In this document: positions 16,687 through 25,234 of the stretch, piece after piece
Layout of the letters: each line of letters starts with the position of its first letter
Position numbering within the stretch: the stretch's first letter is position 1
Source of the DNA: Herbinix sp.
Lineage (GTDB): Bacteria; Bacillota; Clostridia; Lachnospirales; Lachnospiraceae
NCBI GenBank assembly: GCA_029239365.1
Contig: JAQZBA010000002.1
Coordinates: 1 to 38,698, forward strand
Reading direction: 5' to 3'
Length of the DNA: 38,698 bases
The notes under the pieces: model-generated
Seen by the model: only the letters and a program-made list of their open reading frames with translations
Told to the model about the DNA's origin: nothing
Database searches by the model: none
Translations under genes and position numbers: made by a program

Positions 16687-17487
16687 CTATGCAGTAACCG
16701 GCTGATCAAGAATCCCAACTACCCCACTCTCAGTCATCGAAACCTCCTGACCTAAGGTATTCGTCTCAGTTTCTACCGGATTGTGTTCCTTTATCTCAAT
16801 ATTCTCGACCTTGCCATCGAATATGTGAATGATCTTATCTGCATATTCGGCCAGTCTGCGATCATGAGTAACCATTACGATGGTCTGATGGTTCGTTTTT
16901 GCCATCTCTCTAATCAGGTCCATTACTTCCTTCGAGGTCTTTGAATCCAGATTACCGGTAGGCTCATCAGCAAATACGATCTCAGGATTACTGACAAAGG
17001 CTCTGGCAATGCCAACTCTCTGCTGCTGTCCACCACTCATTTCCTTAGGTTTATGCTTTAATCTGGGACCAAGACCAACCTTGACCAGCATATCCTTTGC
17101 CATCTTCTTTCGCTTCTTTGCACCGATACGTTTAAATACTAATGGGAGCTCCACATTCTCTAATGCAGTCATAGCATTCATCAGGTTATAGGATTGGAAT
17201 ACAAAGCCTAGATTATCCTGACGGAATTTAGCTAAGCCCTTCTCCCCCATTTTATGTATATTCTTACCCTTAATCGTGATTTGTCCGGAGGTAAGCTTTT
17301 CAATTCCTGCCATCAGATTTAACAGTGTAGATTTACCGGAACCGGAGACACCATACAAACAACAGAATTCCCCTCGCTTAATAGTAAAGCTGACGTCATC
17401 GATGGCACTGATTCGTTCTTTCCCCATTCTGTAAATCTTCTTAACATTTTTAACCTCTATGATATATTCGTCTTTGTTGTTGTACAT
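16687..17487 (-). CDS. ABC transporter ATP-binding protein (MacB/LolD family)
   Basis: 266 residues. Walker A GVSGSGKST, Q-loop GFVFQSYNLM, signature MSGGQQQRVGIARA, Walker B IVFADEPTGNLD and switch His in VMVTHDRRLAEYAD are all intact; DEPTGNLDS is typical of the LolD/MacB/FtsE group. A ~35-residue C-terminal extension after the usual end (NIEIKEHNPVETETNTLG onward) is acidic and of unknown role. The ATG at 17487 has GGAAGG 6 nt upstream. First gene of the operon with the CARDB protein, the small TM protein and the permease; the ATPase-permease pair is expected to work as a homodimeric unit in the cytoplasmic membrane. Confidence 0.92.
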   Translation of the reverse strand: MYNNKDEYIIEVKNVKKIYRMGKERISAIDDVSFTIKRGEFCCLYGVSGSGKSTLLNLMAGIEKLTSGQITIKGKNIHKMGEKGLAKFRQDNLGFVFQSYNLMNAMTALENVELPLVFKRIGAKKRKKMAKDMLVKVGLGPRLKHKPKEMSGGQQQRVGIARAFVSNPEIVFADEPTGNLDSKTSKEVMDLIREMAKTNHQTIVMVTHDRRLAEYADKIIHIFDGKVENIEIKEHNPVETETNTLGQEVSMTESGVVGILDQPVTA

Positions 17488-17602
17488 TGAGCACCTTCCT
17501 AACTTATTGGTCAACACCAACTTGCCATAGTAATTTTACACCAAATTTATTAAATAATGACTATCTAATTTCTTAATTTTTCCTTACGATTTAATTAAAA
17601 AC

Positions 17603-17632
17603 ATTATAATTTAGATGCCAAAAGTCGAACAA
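17603..17632 (-). promoter_or_regulatory. Probable SigA promoter of the ABC/CARDB operon
   Basis: On the minus strand TTGTTC (17627-17632), 18-base spacer, TATAAT (17603-17608), about 115 bases before the ATPase start. An AT-rich leader follows. An imperfect hairpin at 17676-17732 separates this promoter from the AI-2E-family gene upstream. Confidence 0.5.
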
Positions 17633-17738
17633 TGACGAATCCATGAAAATTATGTATGGTTCAGGCGTCATATGTCCTCTACGATATAGAAAGTGACTAT
17701 ACGTGCTTGTGTACACATAATCACCATCTATATGCTTT

Positions 17739-18923
17739 TTAGTTCATTTCTTGCTTCTTATGAATTCGGTGATCAATAAACCGGGTAAAGACCAGCTTAA
17801 GATAAGCTCCGATCGGGACTGCCAAAAGCATACCCAGGAAACCACCTAAAGCACTACCGAAGATAATTGAAACCATGATGATCAACGGGTGAATCTTAAT
17901 TGAGCTACTCAACAGCTTGGGACCAATCAGATTGCCGTCCACTGCCTGTATCAGGAACAATAAAATCATGGATACCACCCAGGTTCGAACATCCTGATTG
18001 ATCAGGCAGACTAAGGAAGTACTGATATAAGCAACGATCGGACCAAAGTAAGGAATCAAGTTCCCGATTCCTGCCAAAATACCTATCACAATTGCAAACT
18101 TTACTCCTGTAATCGATAAGACAATGCTGATAAGAAACATCATAACAAAAGCATCAATTAGTTGGCCTCGGATATAACCGGAGAACACCCGGTCCAGATC
18201 GTTAACCATTTTCTTGAAGCCCTCATTCAGTTTATCCGGAAACAGTGCTTTGCATATCTTGCGACTGTAGGACATGAACATTCTTCCGTCAATCATAAAA
18301 TAGATGCCAATAATAAAACTAAGGATAAAGGTCGTCATATATCTTGTAATATTAGTGATTGAGGATAATGTCCCTTTCACTAATCCTAGAACAGAACCAA
18401 CGATGTAAGCAGTCGCATCCGTAACATATTGTTCTAACTCCTGAGACCTTATATCAAGCTTCTCCATGCTTTTAAAAATAGCATTAGTTAAGGAGTCTAA
18501 GCTTGCCATATACTCCTGTCCAAGTTCAACCACATCATCCAGAGTAACCAGCCTAATTTGGTTTGTTATCGTAAAAACGAGTAAAGAAATCAGACCCAAT
18601 ACTGCTATTACCAAAAGTAGTACTGAGGTCACTGCTGCCCAGGTCCGAGGCATAACAATCCGCTTAAAAAACCTGGCTGTTTTCAGCTTTCGATACCTGC
18701 TCTCGAACATACCAACAACAGGGTCCATAAGATAAGCAAAAACAAAACCAAGTATAACCGGCTTACTTACCTGGAGTAACCAAAGGCAGCGCTTCATTAC
18801 ATCCTTCACAATCATGGGTGCACTCTTGACAACCAAACTTAGCGCATAGATAATGACCACTGTGATAATCACATACATTGATATCTGCAGGTATTGTCTG
18901 TTTATTTTATCCTTCCATTTCAT
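17739..18923 (-). CDS. AI-2E/PerM family transporter
   Basis: 394 residues with eight predicted TM helices. It has the family pattern: paired N-terminal helices around KPVILGFVFAYLMDPVVGMF, a long amphipathic extracytoplasmic stretch (about 130-190), FIIGIYFMIDGRMF, then GYIRGQLIDAFVMMFL, LAGIGNLIPYFGPIVAYIS and IQAVDGNLIGPKLLS followed by the final GGFLGMLLAVPIGAYL. Members move small molecules or ions (autoinducer-2 in some, Na+/H+ in others); substrate is not predictable here. Its ATG overlaps the stop of the cytidylate-kinase-like gene by 4 bases (ATGA), so the two are co-translated. Confidence 0.9.
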   Translation of the reverse strand: MKWKDKINRQYLQISMYVIITVVIIYALSLVVKSAPMIVKDVMKRCLWLLQVSKPVILGFVFAYLMDPVVGMFESRYRKLKTARFFKRIVMPRTWAAVTSVLLLVIAVLGLISLLVFTITNQIRLVTLDDVVELGQEYMASLDSLTNAIFKSMEKLDIRSQELEQYVTDATAYIVGSVLGLVKGTLSSITNITRYMTTFILSFIIGIYFMIDGRMFMSYSRKICKALFPDKLNEGFKKMVNDLDRVFSGYIRGQLIDAFVMMFLISIVLSITGVKFAIVIGILAGIGNLIPYFGPIVAYISTSLVCLINQDVRTWVVSMILLFLIQAVDGNLIGPKLLSSSIKIHPLIIMVSIIFGSALGGFLGMLLAVPIGAYLKLVFTRFIDHRIHKKQEMN

Positions 18924-19555
18924 TTAGTAAACCCCTGCTCCCTATCCCCGCACTTGAGGTAATTCAAAATACATTCTACCGCATTGTCTACACCCACATA
19001 ATCGCTTCGAATAGAAAGATGATAATTCTCTGCCTTACCCCACTTCTCACTGGCATGATAGTTATAATAATTCGCTCTCCGCCTATCTGTTCTGAGAATC
19101 TCCTCTTCAGCCTTGTTTGCTTTGAGATTATACTGCTCTATCGCCCGCTTTTTCCGTGCTTCAATATCAGCCCAGATGAAGATATTCACTACATTATTAA
19201 AGTCTCTGAGTACATAATCTGCACACCGCCCCACAACAACACAGGGACCCTCCTCCGCAACCTTTCGAATCACGTTGGACTGAGCCAGATATAATTGGTC
19301 ATCGAGAGACAAATGGGTATAGCCGATATCCTGATTGCCATAAGCATTCATTCCCATCGCCAAGGAATACAGTAGGCTGTTACTTGCCTTCTTCTCTGCA
19401 TTCTCAAAGGCGGCTTCTGCAAAGCCGCTTTCCTTTGCCGCTCTCGAAATCAGTTCTTTATCATAAAATGGAATTCCTAACTTACCCGCCAGCTTCTCTC
19501 CAATAACCCGGCCTCCACTGCCATACTGCCTACTGATCGTAATTATTTGATTCAT
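18920..19555 (-). CDS. Cytidylate kinase-like family protein
   Basis: 211 residues of the Cytidylate_kin2 family. P-loop-like start ITISRQYGSGGRVIGEKLA, then GIPFYDKELISRAA, a VVVGRCADYVL segment and the lid-like KKRAIEQYN... RRANYYNYH region with conserved arginines, ending with a NYHLSIRSDYVGVDNAVECI motif. Family members are common and mostly uncharacterised nucleoside-monophosphate kinase homologues, distinct from the essential Cmk. First of a two-gene operon with the AI-2E-family permease. Confidence 0.88.
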   Translation of the reverse strand: MNQIITISRQYGSGGRVIGEKLAGKLGIPFYDKELISRAAKESGFAEAAFENAEKKASNSLLYSLAMGMNAYGNQDIGYTHLSLDDQLYLAQSNVIRKVAEEGPCVVVGRCADYVLRDFNNVVNIFIWADIEARKKRAIEQYNLKANKAEEEILRTDRRRANYYNYHASEKWGKAENYHLSIRSDYVGVDNAVECILNYLKCGDREQGFTK

Positions 19556-19727
19556 AAGATCACTCCTATTCTAAAATTTATACATAACATGAAAATTCGC
19601 GAAACGTGTTTTCTTATGTTTACACTATAAGTATACCATATTTAGCCTACTCATAGAAGCTATTTTTCTGATCATACGAACAGAACCTGCCTGCCAAATG
19701 CTTCATCAACACCCGCTTCACAAGAAG

Positions 19728-22277
19728 CTAGACCAAAAGAATGAATTTTAAGTAAATTCTCTTAGGAATTGGCAAGTCCTTCTTAAGCTTAAGATACAAA
19801 GTATCACGATACTCACGAACTTGCTCCAGCTCTTGATTACTTATTCGTCCTTTACTAAAGCGGGCTTTGCGGACAATCACCATCAGTCTCTCTAAGCTCT
19901 CCTCCTCTACATAATCGAAATGTTCCTTGACAAAGGCTTCACTCTCCTCCAGCAGCGCGCTCTTATTCGGCAGACCGTTACAGACTCTGATCATTCTCTC
20001 CACCTCACCAAAGAGAAAGATTGCCCGATTATTATGATTAGGTGAATATCGAGCCTTTCTAGTTTTATTCATCCGATAAAGCAGCCTTAGGAGTATAACC
20101 AGAAACAGCAATCCAAATATTATCCATAAGTAGATCATATCTGCCTGATTTGAGGAATGGTTCGCCGCTCCCTGTTCCATCTCCTCCAGCTCATTATTTA
20201 CCGGTAGCTGTGGCGTTGGAATGTTCAGAACAGGAGTGGGTATCGTGCTGCTCTCCTCAAGACTTCTCTGAATATTACCATCCTCGATGTTATCGCTGAA
20301 CTCCTCCATATCTGCTACAACAGAATTATTATAGTTGACGGTAGAACCCGGAGTGAATTCCACAGGAACCCATCCACAATTATCAAAATACACCTCCACC
20401 CAAGCATGGGCATTATAATCCATGACATTAATCTCATACTGAGTAACCATATTGGATCTGTCACCCACATTCGTATACCTGGTTGTCTCCTGGGAGCCGG
20501 CACTTCTGTAGATTGCTTCCTCTCCAACCGCATACCCTTCCACATATCTTGCGGGAACACCTAAGGTACGAAGCATCAGGGTCGCAGCTGATGCATAATG
20601 AGCGCAGTAACCCAATTTATTCTGATAAACGAAATATTCTACAAAATCCTCCCCCTCCGGTAATCTGCCGGGTGTAAGTGAGTATTCTGTATTTTGTTCC
20701 AAATACTTTTTAATATATTCAATCTTCTCTGAGATACTTCCCGTTTTTGTCTTGACGCGGTCCGGAGCAAAATCACGTTTGATATTAATCAGTCCCTCTG
20801 TCGGAAGGGTTGTATATGCCTGATAGACATACTTGCGATAGAGTTTCTCGTATTCAGTATAGTCACTAAGCTTTTCTAATAAATCCTCATAAAAAGTCGG
20901 AGAATCCAATAGGGATATACTAAAATAATAATCATATTGGTAGCTGTCTTCTCGAATAGCCGGAGAAGCATATAAATCCTGCTCATACAAAATATTACTT
21001 AGAACACTGTAATCAGTAAAATAGGGAGCATATAGATACTTCTTATTTGCGCCCTTATATTCAATCGTAAGCGAACCCTGATCCAGACTATATTCATGCC
21101 AGCCGGTATCCACTTCTGTCTCCTCTTCGTCAGAAACTATAAAGTGCTTTAAAAAAATACTCATCTGATTGACCGGCGGGAAAAGCTTCAGGGGCAACCG
21201 CTGCAATAATTTCTCATATTGCTCCTGCATCTCGTCCGAGTGTTCTTCCCATTGATCTCCGGTGTATTCACTTCCCACATAACCCTTGAGGTAGATTCCC
21301 TCGGAAATCGATTGGATCGGTGCAGTGATAGTCAGGTGCTTTGTATTCAGATATTGAACCTGACCAGTCTTCCCCAACTCTCCGCCATTTAAGCCCGTTG
21401 AAGATACCTTCCTTGCAAATAACCTTATCTCCGAAAATGTTTCGGAGATATCCTCTAAAGAAAAATCGTTCATCGCTGATTGAAGCTCAACCTTCATTTC
21501 TGTAATTTGAGTCAGGTTATCATAATCCTCCCTAGTAATAAAAAGTTTCATAAGGAAAAAGATGATCAGACCGGCTAGGCTAAGCCAAATAGCTGACCGG
21601 CTGCTAATTCGGTGTAATAAGGTCTTCTGCTGCCGATCTGTGCTGTGATCATGATGATACCCGGAGCGGGTCAGATAAAGAAGGCATACTGCAAAGGTAA
21701 TCAAATAATGTTCCGAAGGGATAATACCTATTGCAAAGCAGGCGCTTACCGGAAGAAACATAATTAATCCTCCGATACTCACCAGATAATTACGTACCAC
21801 TGCCAAGGAGAGCAATCCGATGATAGGGAATAGTATCATAATAACAAATATGGTCGAATCGGCTTCAGCTGTTGTATAATCCGCTACAAATTCTATACCT
21901 GCTACCCCATAGTAAGCCGATATCCGCTTTAATACCAAATTCTCGATAATAAAAAAACCGTTTTGAATTCTCCCGATCCTGCTATAAAAGAATAACCCAT
22001 AAATTACTATACTAAAGAACAATTTCACTAATCCGTAAGGAAGATGAACACAAAAGGCATAAAGAAGTGCTGAGAATAGTAATATCGCACCATTGACCTG
22101 GAGTATATTGCTAGGGATGCCGATACTCTCCACAAGCATAGAGATACCACTCCAGCACCCGATGGCAATAACCAGAAATTGAAAGATTCTGGTCGCTATG
22201 GGAAAGCCGGTTTTCTTCTCATCTATAATCAACACGGTATTATCCATTATGATACCGTCAACATAATCCTGGTACAT
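19728..22277 (-). CDS. TgpA-type transglutaminase-like membrane protein
   Basis: 849 residues. Six or more N-terminal TM helices (to about residue 250), a large extracytoplasmic region with the transglutaminase-like core, one C-terminal TM helix (about IYLWIIFGLLFLVILLRLL) and a cytosolic DUF4129-like tail. Catalytic Cys558 lies in LGYCAHYASAATLMLRTLG and His624 in YNAHAWVEVYF; the third position falls in VPVEFTPG, with Glu rather than the usual Asp, as is seen in part of this family. ATG 22277 has AAAGG about 10 nt upstream; ATG 22247 is possible. It is the last gene after MoxR and DUF58, a recurring trio thought to act on the cell envelope, with the enzymatic reaction unknown. Confidence 0.9.
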   Translation of the reverse strand: MYQDYVDGIIMDNTVLIIDEKKTGFPIATRIFQFLVIAIGCWSGISMLVESIGIPSNILQVNGAILLFSALLYAFCVHLPYGLVKLFFSIVIYGLFFYSRIGRIQNGFFIIENLVLKRISAYYGVAGIEFVADYTTAEADSTIFVIMILFPIIGLLSLAVVRNYLVSIGGLIMFLPVSACFAIGIIPSEHYLITFAVCLLYLTRSGYHHDHSTDRQQKTLLHRISSRSAIWLSLAGLIIFFLMKLFITREDYDNLTQITEMKVELQSAMNDFSLEDISETFSEIRLFARKVSSTGLNGGELGKTGQVQYLNTKHLTITAPIQSISEGIYLKGYVGSEYTGDQWEEHSDEMQEQYEKLLQRLPLKLFPPVNQMSIFLKHFIVSDEEETEVDTGWHEYSLDQGSLTIEYKGANKKYLYAPYFTDYSVLSNILYEQDLYASPAIREDSYQYDYYFSISLLDSPTFYEDLLEKLSDYTEYEKLYRKYVYQAYTTLPTEGLINIKRDFAPDRVKTKTGSISEKIEYIKKYLEQNTEYSLTPGRLPEGEDFVEYFVYQNKLGYCAHYASAATLMLRTLGVPARYVEGYAVGEEAIYRSAGSQETTRYTNVGDRSNMVTQYEINVMDYNAHAWVEVYFDNCGWVPVEFTPGSTVNYNNSVVADMEEFSDNIEDGNIQRSLEESSTIPTPVLNIPTPQLPVNNELEEMEQGAANHSSNQADMIYLWIIFGLLFLVILLRLLYRMNKTRKARYSPNHNNRAIFLFGEVERMIRVCNGLPNKSALLEESEAFVKEHFDYVEEESLERLMVIVRKARFSKGRISNQELEQVREYRDTLYLKLKKDLPIPKRIYLKFILLV

Positions 22278-22292
22278 GTAATCACAACCTTT

Positions 22293-23510
22293 CTAATCCA
22301 GTCTCAATTGCTCCATATCACGTTGAACATGATTTGTATCCACTGAGGTTAAGGTAACACCGGTATCGCTCAAACGCCTAATTACCTCGTTCGGGAAATA
22401 CTTTGTTCCCGGCTGATTATCGATATCACCAAGGTAAATCACCTGTCTGGTCATCGCCTTAAGTAATGACAATGCCTCAGTACGCCTTCTCGGTTGTTCT
22501 CCTGTGATAAAAATCAGATTCGAATATTGCTCCTTCGGATACTCTGCCTGATATGCCGATAACGCATCGATAGAGGAAGAATACGGAGCTACATGAAGTA
22601 AGCCATCCACCGCCTCGAACAGATCCTTCTCCTGATCAATTCGAATTCTCCTTGAGGCTCCATGCTTTTCATCATACCAGGTGAAGTAATGTAACTGTCC
22701 TGCTAAGAGAAAAGAATAGGATAAAGACAAGGCACACTCCAAGATAGAGTCCATAAATAGCATTCGATTAATACCATCCGGAATGCTAAGATCTACAAAA
22801 AGAAGCACCGAACAATTCAAGGGGTCGCTAAAATCTTTGATCATAAGCTGATCCAGCTTCCGGCTAAGCTTCCAATGAATTCGTGTCTGCCTGTCTCCTT
22901 CTCGATACTCTCTGATGGCGAACACCTCTGACGGATCATCCCCACTTTTCACAGAAGAATAGTAGTCGCTTTCCACAATGTTGGAATGAAGATATGCAAA
23001 CTGATTCTGAGGCAATTCATAATAGATAGGGAGAATAGCAACCGCCAGCTCCGCCTTCTTCTGCTTCTTCAATGAGAAAATTCTCATATAATCATAAATT
23101 CGGATACTATTTAAGGTTATCTCCAGGTTACCGGCATACTCTGAATATAGATTACAGATGACGGAAGCCTTCGTATTCGCATCGACTGATACTATGAAAT
23201 TCTTCTTATATTTCTCAGAAGAATAAGAATTCTTATAGGTTAAATATAATTTGATATGAGATACCGGAAATATGGTTGGATTATCTATCTGTACTGAGAT
23301 TGGTACTACTTCGCCTTTCTTTGCCACATGGATTATTGAAACCAACTCCACCTTAATTCTCCCATACAGATAGCTGAGCAGGGCAAACAAAAAGAACGGG
23401 ATTGCCGCCAAAGTCAAAAAGATAATCCCCATATAATAGGTGTTATATAAGATCGATAATAATCCAACAGCAGCAAGTGCCACCAGATATTTGATTAAAT
23501 TGCGCAGCAT
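22293..23510 (-). CDS. DUF58 domain-containing protein
   Basis: 405 residues. Two N-terminal TM helices (about 5-45), a beta-rich middle and the DUF58 hallmark in VFAIREYREGDRQTRIHWKL followed by SRKLDQLMIKDFSDP and a vWA-like LFVDLS segment. DUF58 proteins accompany MoxR ATPases and transglutaminase-like proteins in many bacteria; MoxR is thought to act as a chaperone for the vWA-like partner. The ATG at 23510 matches the family start (MLRN...); ACAGG is 7 nt upstream. The frame is open to 23636 but has no SD and the extra residues look non-native. Ends 15 bases before the transglutaminase-like gene. Confidence 0.85.
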   Translation of the reverse strand: MLRNLIKYLVALAAVGLLSILYNTYYMGIIFLTLAAIPFFLFALLSYLYGRIKVELVSIIHVAKKGEVVPISVQIDNPTIFPVSHIKLYLTYKNSYSSEKYKKNFIVSVDANTKASVICNLYSEYAGNLEITLNSIRIYDYMRIFSLKKQKKAELAVAILPIYYELPQNQFAYLHSNIVESDYYSSVKSGDDPSEVFAIREYREGDRQTRIHWKLSRKLDQLMIKDFSDPLNCSVLLFVDLSIPDGINRMLFMDSILECALSLSYSFLLAGQLHYFTWYDEKHGASRRIRIDQEKDLFEAVDGLLHVAPYSSSIDALSAYQAEYPKEQYSNLIFITGEQPRRRTEALSLLKAMTRQVIYLGDIDNQPGTKYFPNEVIRRLSDTGVTLTSVDTNHVQRDMEQLRLD

Positions 23511-23650
23511 GAAATTACCTGTGCCTTTCTTCATCCGGATGAAATGTCCTAAGCATTTAATGAAGCATAGCTGCTTTTGCCGCAAATACTTCATCAATAC
23601 CTGATAATATAATAATGAACTTCCAATGGAATTCATTATTATATTATTTA

Positions 23651-23795
23651 AGAATTCAGCTTGCTGAATTCTTTATTCACACTAACTTACATGCTGCATC
23701 TTTGATGCAGCTCAAACAGCCCGGAAGAACTAGGAATGAGCACCTCTGTGCGAATTTCACGGTTCTTCCTGTGTGAAGATGTTTTTTCTTCACAC
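23651..23795 (-). repeat. Chain of four hairpins between moxR and DUF58 genes
   Basis: Stems: agaattcagc/gctgaattct at 23651-23672 (10 bp, 2-nt loop); gctgcatc/gatgcagc at 23693-23711; ggaagaac/gttcttcc at 23723-23769 with an inner gcac/gtgc; gtgtgaag/cttcacac at 23771-23795, touching the moxR stop. A 10-bp direct repeat TTCACACTAA occurs at 23676-23685 and 23789-23798, bracketing the middle part like a target duplication. None has a strong T-tract except the first, which is followed by TTAAATAAT on the minus strand. Confidence 0.7.
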
Positions 23796-24748
23796 TAAGA
23801 CTCCTTGGTGATAATCCTTGGCGCCTTAACAATACGTAGAATATCCTCCAGAAGGTTGTCCACTGTAACATTGTTCACACGCGCCTTCGGCTTCAGTATC
23901 ATACGATGGGCTGCTACATCCTTGAAGATATTCTGTACATCCGAGGGGATTACATAATCTCTTCGATTTAGGAATGCCATTGCCTTCACCATATTCATCA
24001 TAGCAAGAGATCCTCTTGGACTGACTCCAAGATCAATCAAAGGATTCTCTCTGGTCTGCTCAACTAAAAGGGTAATATAATCATAGATGGAATCGTGGAT
24101 GAAGACTTCCTCCACCAGATTTTGCATCGTTAAAATATCTTCTTTCTCTACCACTTTCACAACTTTATCCAATGGATTAGAATTCTGACGTTCCTTCAAG
24201 ATGCCAATCTCACTCTTCCTGTCCGGATAACCCATGGATAGACGGATCATAAAGCGGTCCAGCTGTGATTCCGGCAGCATCTGTGTGCCAACAGATCCGA
24301 TAGGGTTCTGGGTAGCCATAACGACAAAGGGCTTGGGAACCTCTCTGGTCACACTGTCCACTGTTACCTTTCCTTCCTCCATTACCTCCAAAAGAGCGGA
24401 TTGTGTCTTAGATGAGGTTCGATTAATCTCATCCGCAAGAAACAGATTACACATAATTGCTCCTGGCTTATATTGATAACCGTCGCCATCCTTATTCAGT
24501 AAATGAAAGCCTACGACATCCGTCGGCAGTACATCCGGTGTAAATTGAAGCCGATGATGCTCCAACGCCATCGCTTTCGAGAAGGCTAATGCCAGAGTAG
24601 TCTTTCCTACTCCCGGATAATCCTCCAATAGAATATGGCCTTTCGCTAAAATCGCGGTTAGTACCTTCTCTATAATTACTCGTTTACCGATGACTACCTT
24701 GTTCACCTCATCCATAATTTCTATCGCTTTGCCATAATACGGGACCAT
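23795..24748 (-). CDS. MoxR family AAA+ ATPase
   Basis: 317 residues. Walker A YPGVGKTTLA near residue 43, Walker B LFLADEINRTSSKTQSALLE, sensor-1 MATQNPIGSVGTQMLPESQ with the LDRFMIRLSMGYP that follows, and the C-terminal GVSPRGSLAMM lid motif: all typical MoxR. Such ATPases act as cytosolic chaperones for vWA/DUF58 partners. GGAGGAG precedes the ATG at 24748 by 10 nt. First gene of the MoxR-DUF58-transglutaminase operon. Its stop codon lies inside a direct repeat and a hairpin arm. Confidence 0.93.
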   Translation of the reverse strand: MVPYYGKAIEIMDEVNKVVIGKRVIIEKVLTAILAKGHILLEDYPGVGKTTLALAFSKAMALEHHRLQFTPDVLPTDVVGFHLLNKDGDGYQYKPGAIMCNLFLADEINRTSSKTQSALLEVMEEGKVTVDSVTREVPKPFVVMATQNPIGSVGTQMLPESQLDRFMIRLSMGYPDRKSEIGILKERQNSNPLDKVVKVVEKEDILTMQNLVEEVFIHDSIYDYITLLVEQTRENPLIDLGVSPRGSLAMMNMVKAMAFLNRRDYVIPSDVQNIFKDVAAHRMILKPKARVNNVTVDNLLEDILRIVKAPRIITKES

Positions 24749-24933
24749 AATTTGCTCTCTCCTCCCAATCCGTTGTGATTAATGTCAATCTTTTCTGAAA
24801 TGTGGTAATTTCTCGTTCATTATAACATATATTTACAAGATTTCAATTAAGTAAAGCAATATTCCCGATATAATTCTTTCTTTCCTATTTGGGTATATAC
24901 CACCCTTCGCATTTAATAGTGACGGGTTGGAAG

Positions 24934-25135
24934 TGTTACAGTTCAGCCTTCAAAGACTAAGCATGCGACTAGGGAGAAATGATTCCCATGGTGAGTATTT
25001 GCATTCGTCGGTACTTAGGTTCTGTAATCTAGAACCTTATGTACCGCTACGTAATGCAATTAAGTGGGAACGGCTCATCCATGGGAACATTTCCTTCCTA
25101 GTCGTATTGATTTCCTAATAGGCTGAACTATTACA
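24934..25135. repeat. ~200-nt rod-like imperfect inverted repeat (MITE-like or structured RNA)
   Basis: Four nested helices can be drawn. Outer: 24934-24949 with 25120-25135, 14 of 16 paired (TGTTACAGTTCAGCCT against AGGCTGAACTATTACA). Second: 24966-24991 with 25079-25104, nearly complete with one bulge on each side and wobble pairs. Third: TGAG/CTCA at 24992/25074, GCATT/AATGC at 25001/25053 and GGTAC/GTACC at 25010/25041. Tip: AGGTTCT/AGAACCT at 25017/25031 with a 7-nt loop. The whole intergenic block folds on itself. No clear target-site duplication flanks it. It could be a miniature inverted-repeat element or a structured RNA; sequence alone does not decide. Confidence 0.75.
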
Positions 25136-25173
25136 TGAAATTCGCAATATTTTGTGAACTGGTGGCTTTTGTA

Positions 25174-25201
25174 TTGACTTATCCCACAAATCGTATAAAA
25201 T
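25174..25201 (+). promoter_or_regulatory. SigA promoter of the parvulin-like gene
   Basis: TTGACT at 25174-25179, 16-base spacer, TAAAAT at 25196-25201. The expected transcript start (about 25208) falls just before the ATG at 25211, which supports translation from the GTG at 25235 with its GGAGGT site. Confidence 0.6.
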
Positions 25202-25234
25202 TATCTTCATATGAATACTATGGAGGTAGCAAAG

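Larger units (their letters stand above)
24749..25234. other. Gene-free stretch between divergent moxR and parvulin-like genes
   Basis: About 486 bases. It contains the promoter region of moxR (minus), the ~200-nt folded inverted repeat at 24934-25135, and the promoter of the plus-strand gene at 25174-25201. Several short open frames run through the inverted repeat, but none has an SD-linked start or recognisable product. Confidence 0.6.

Noticed and set aside
24927-25118. 63-codon frame through the rod-like inverted repeat
   Set aside because: The inverted repeat explains the sequence; no SD and no protein-like pattern.
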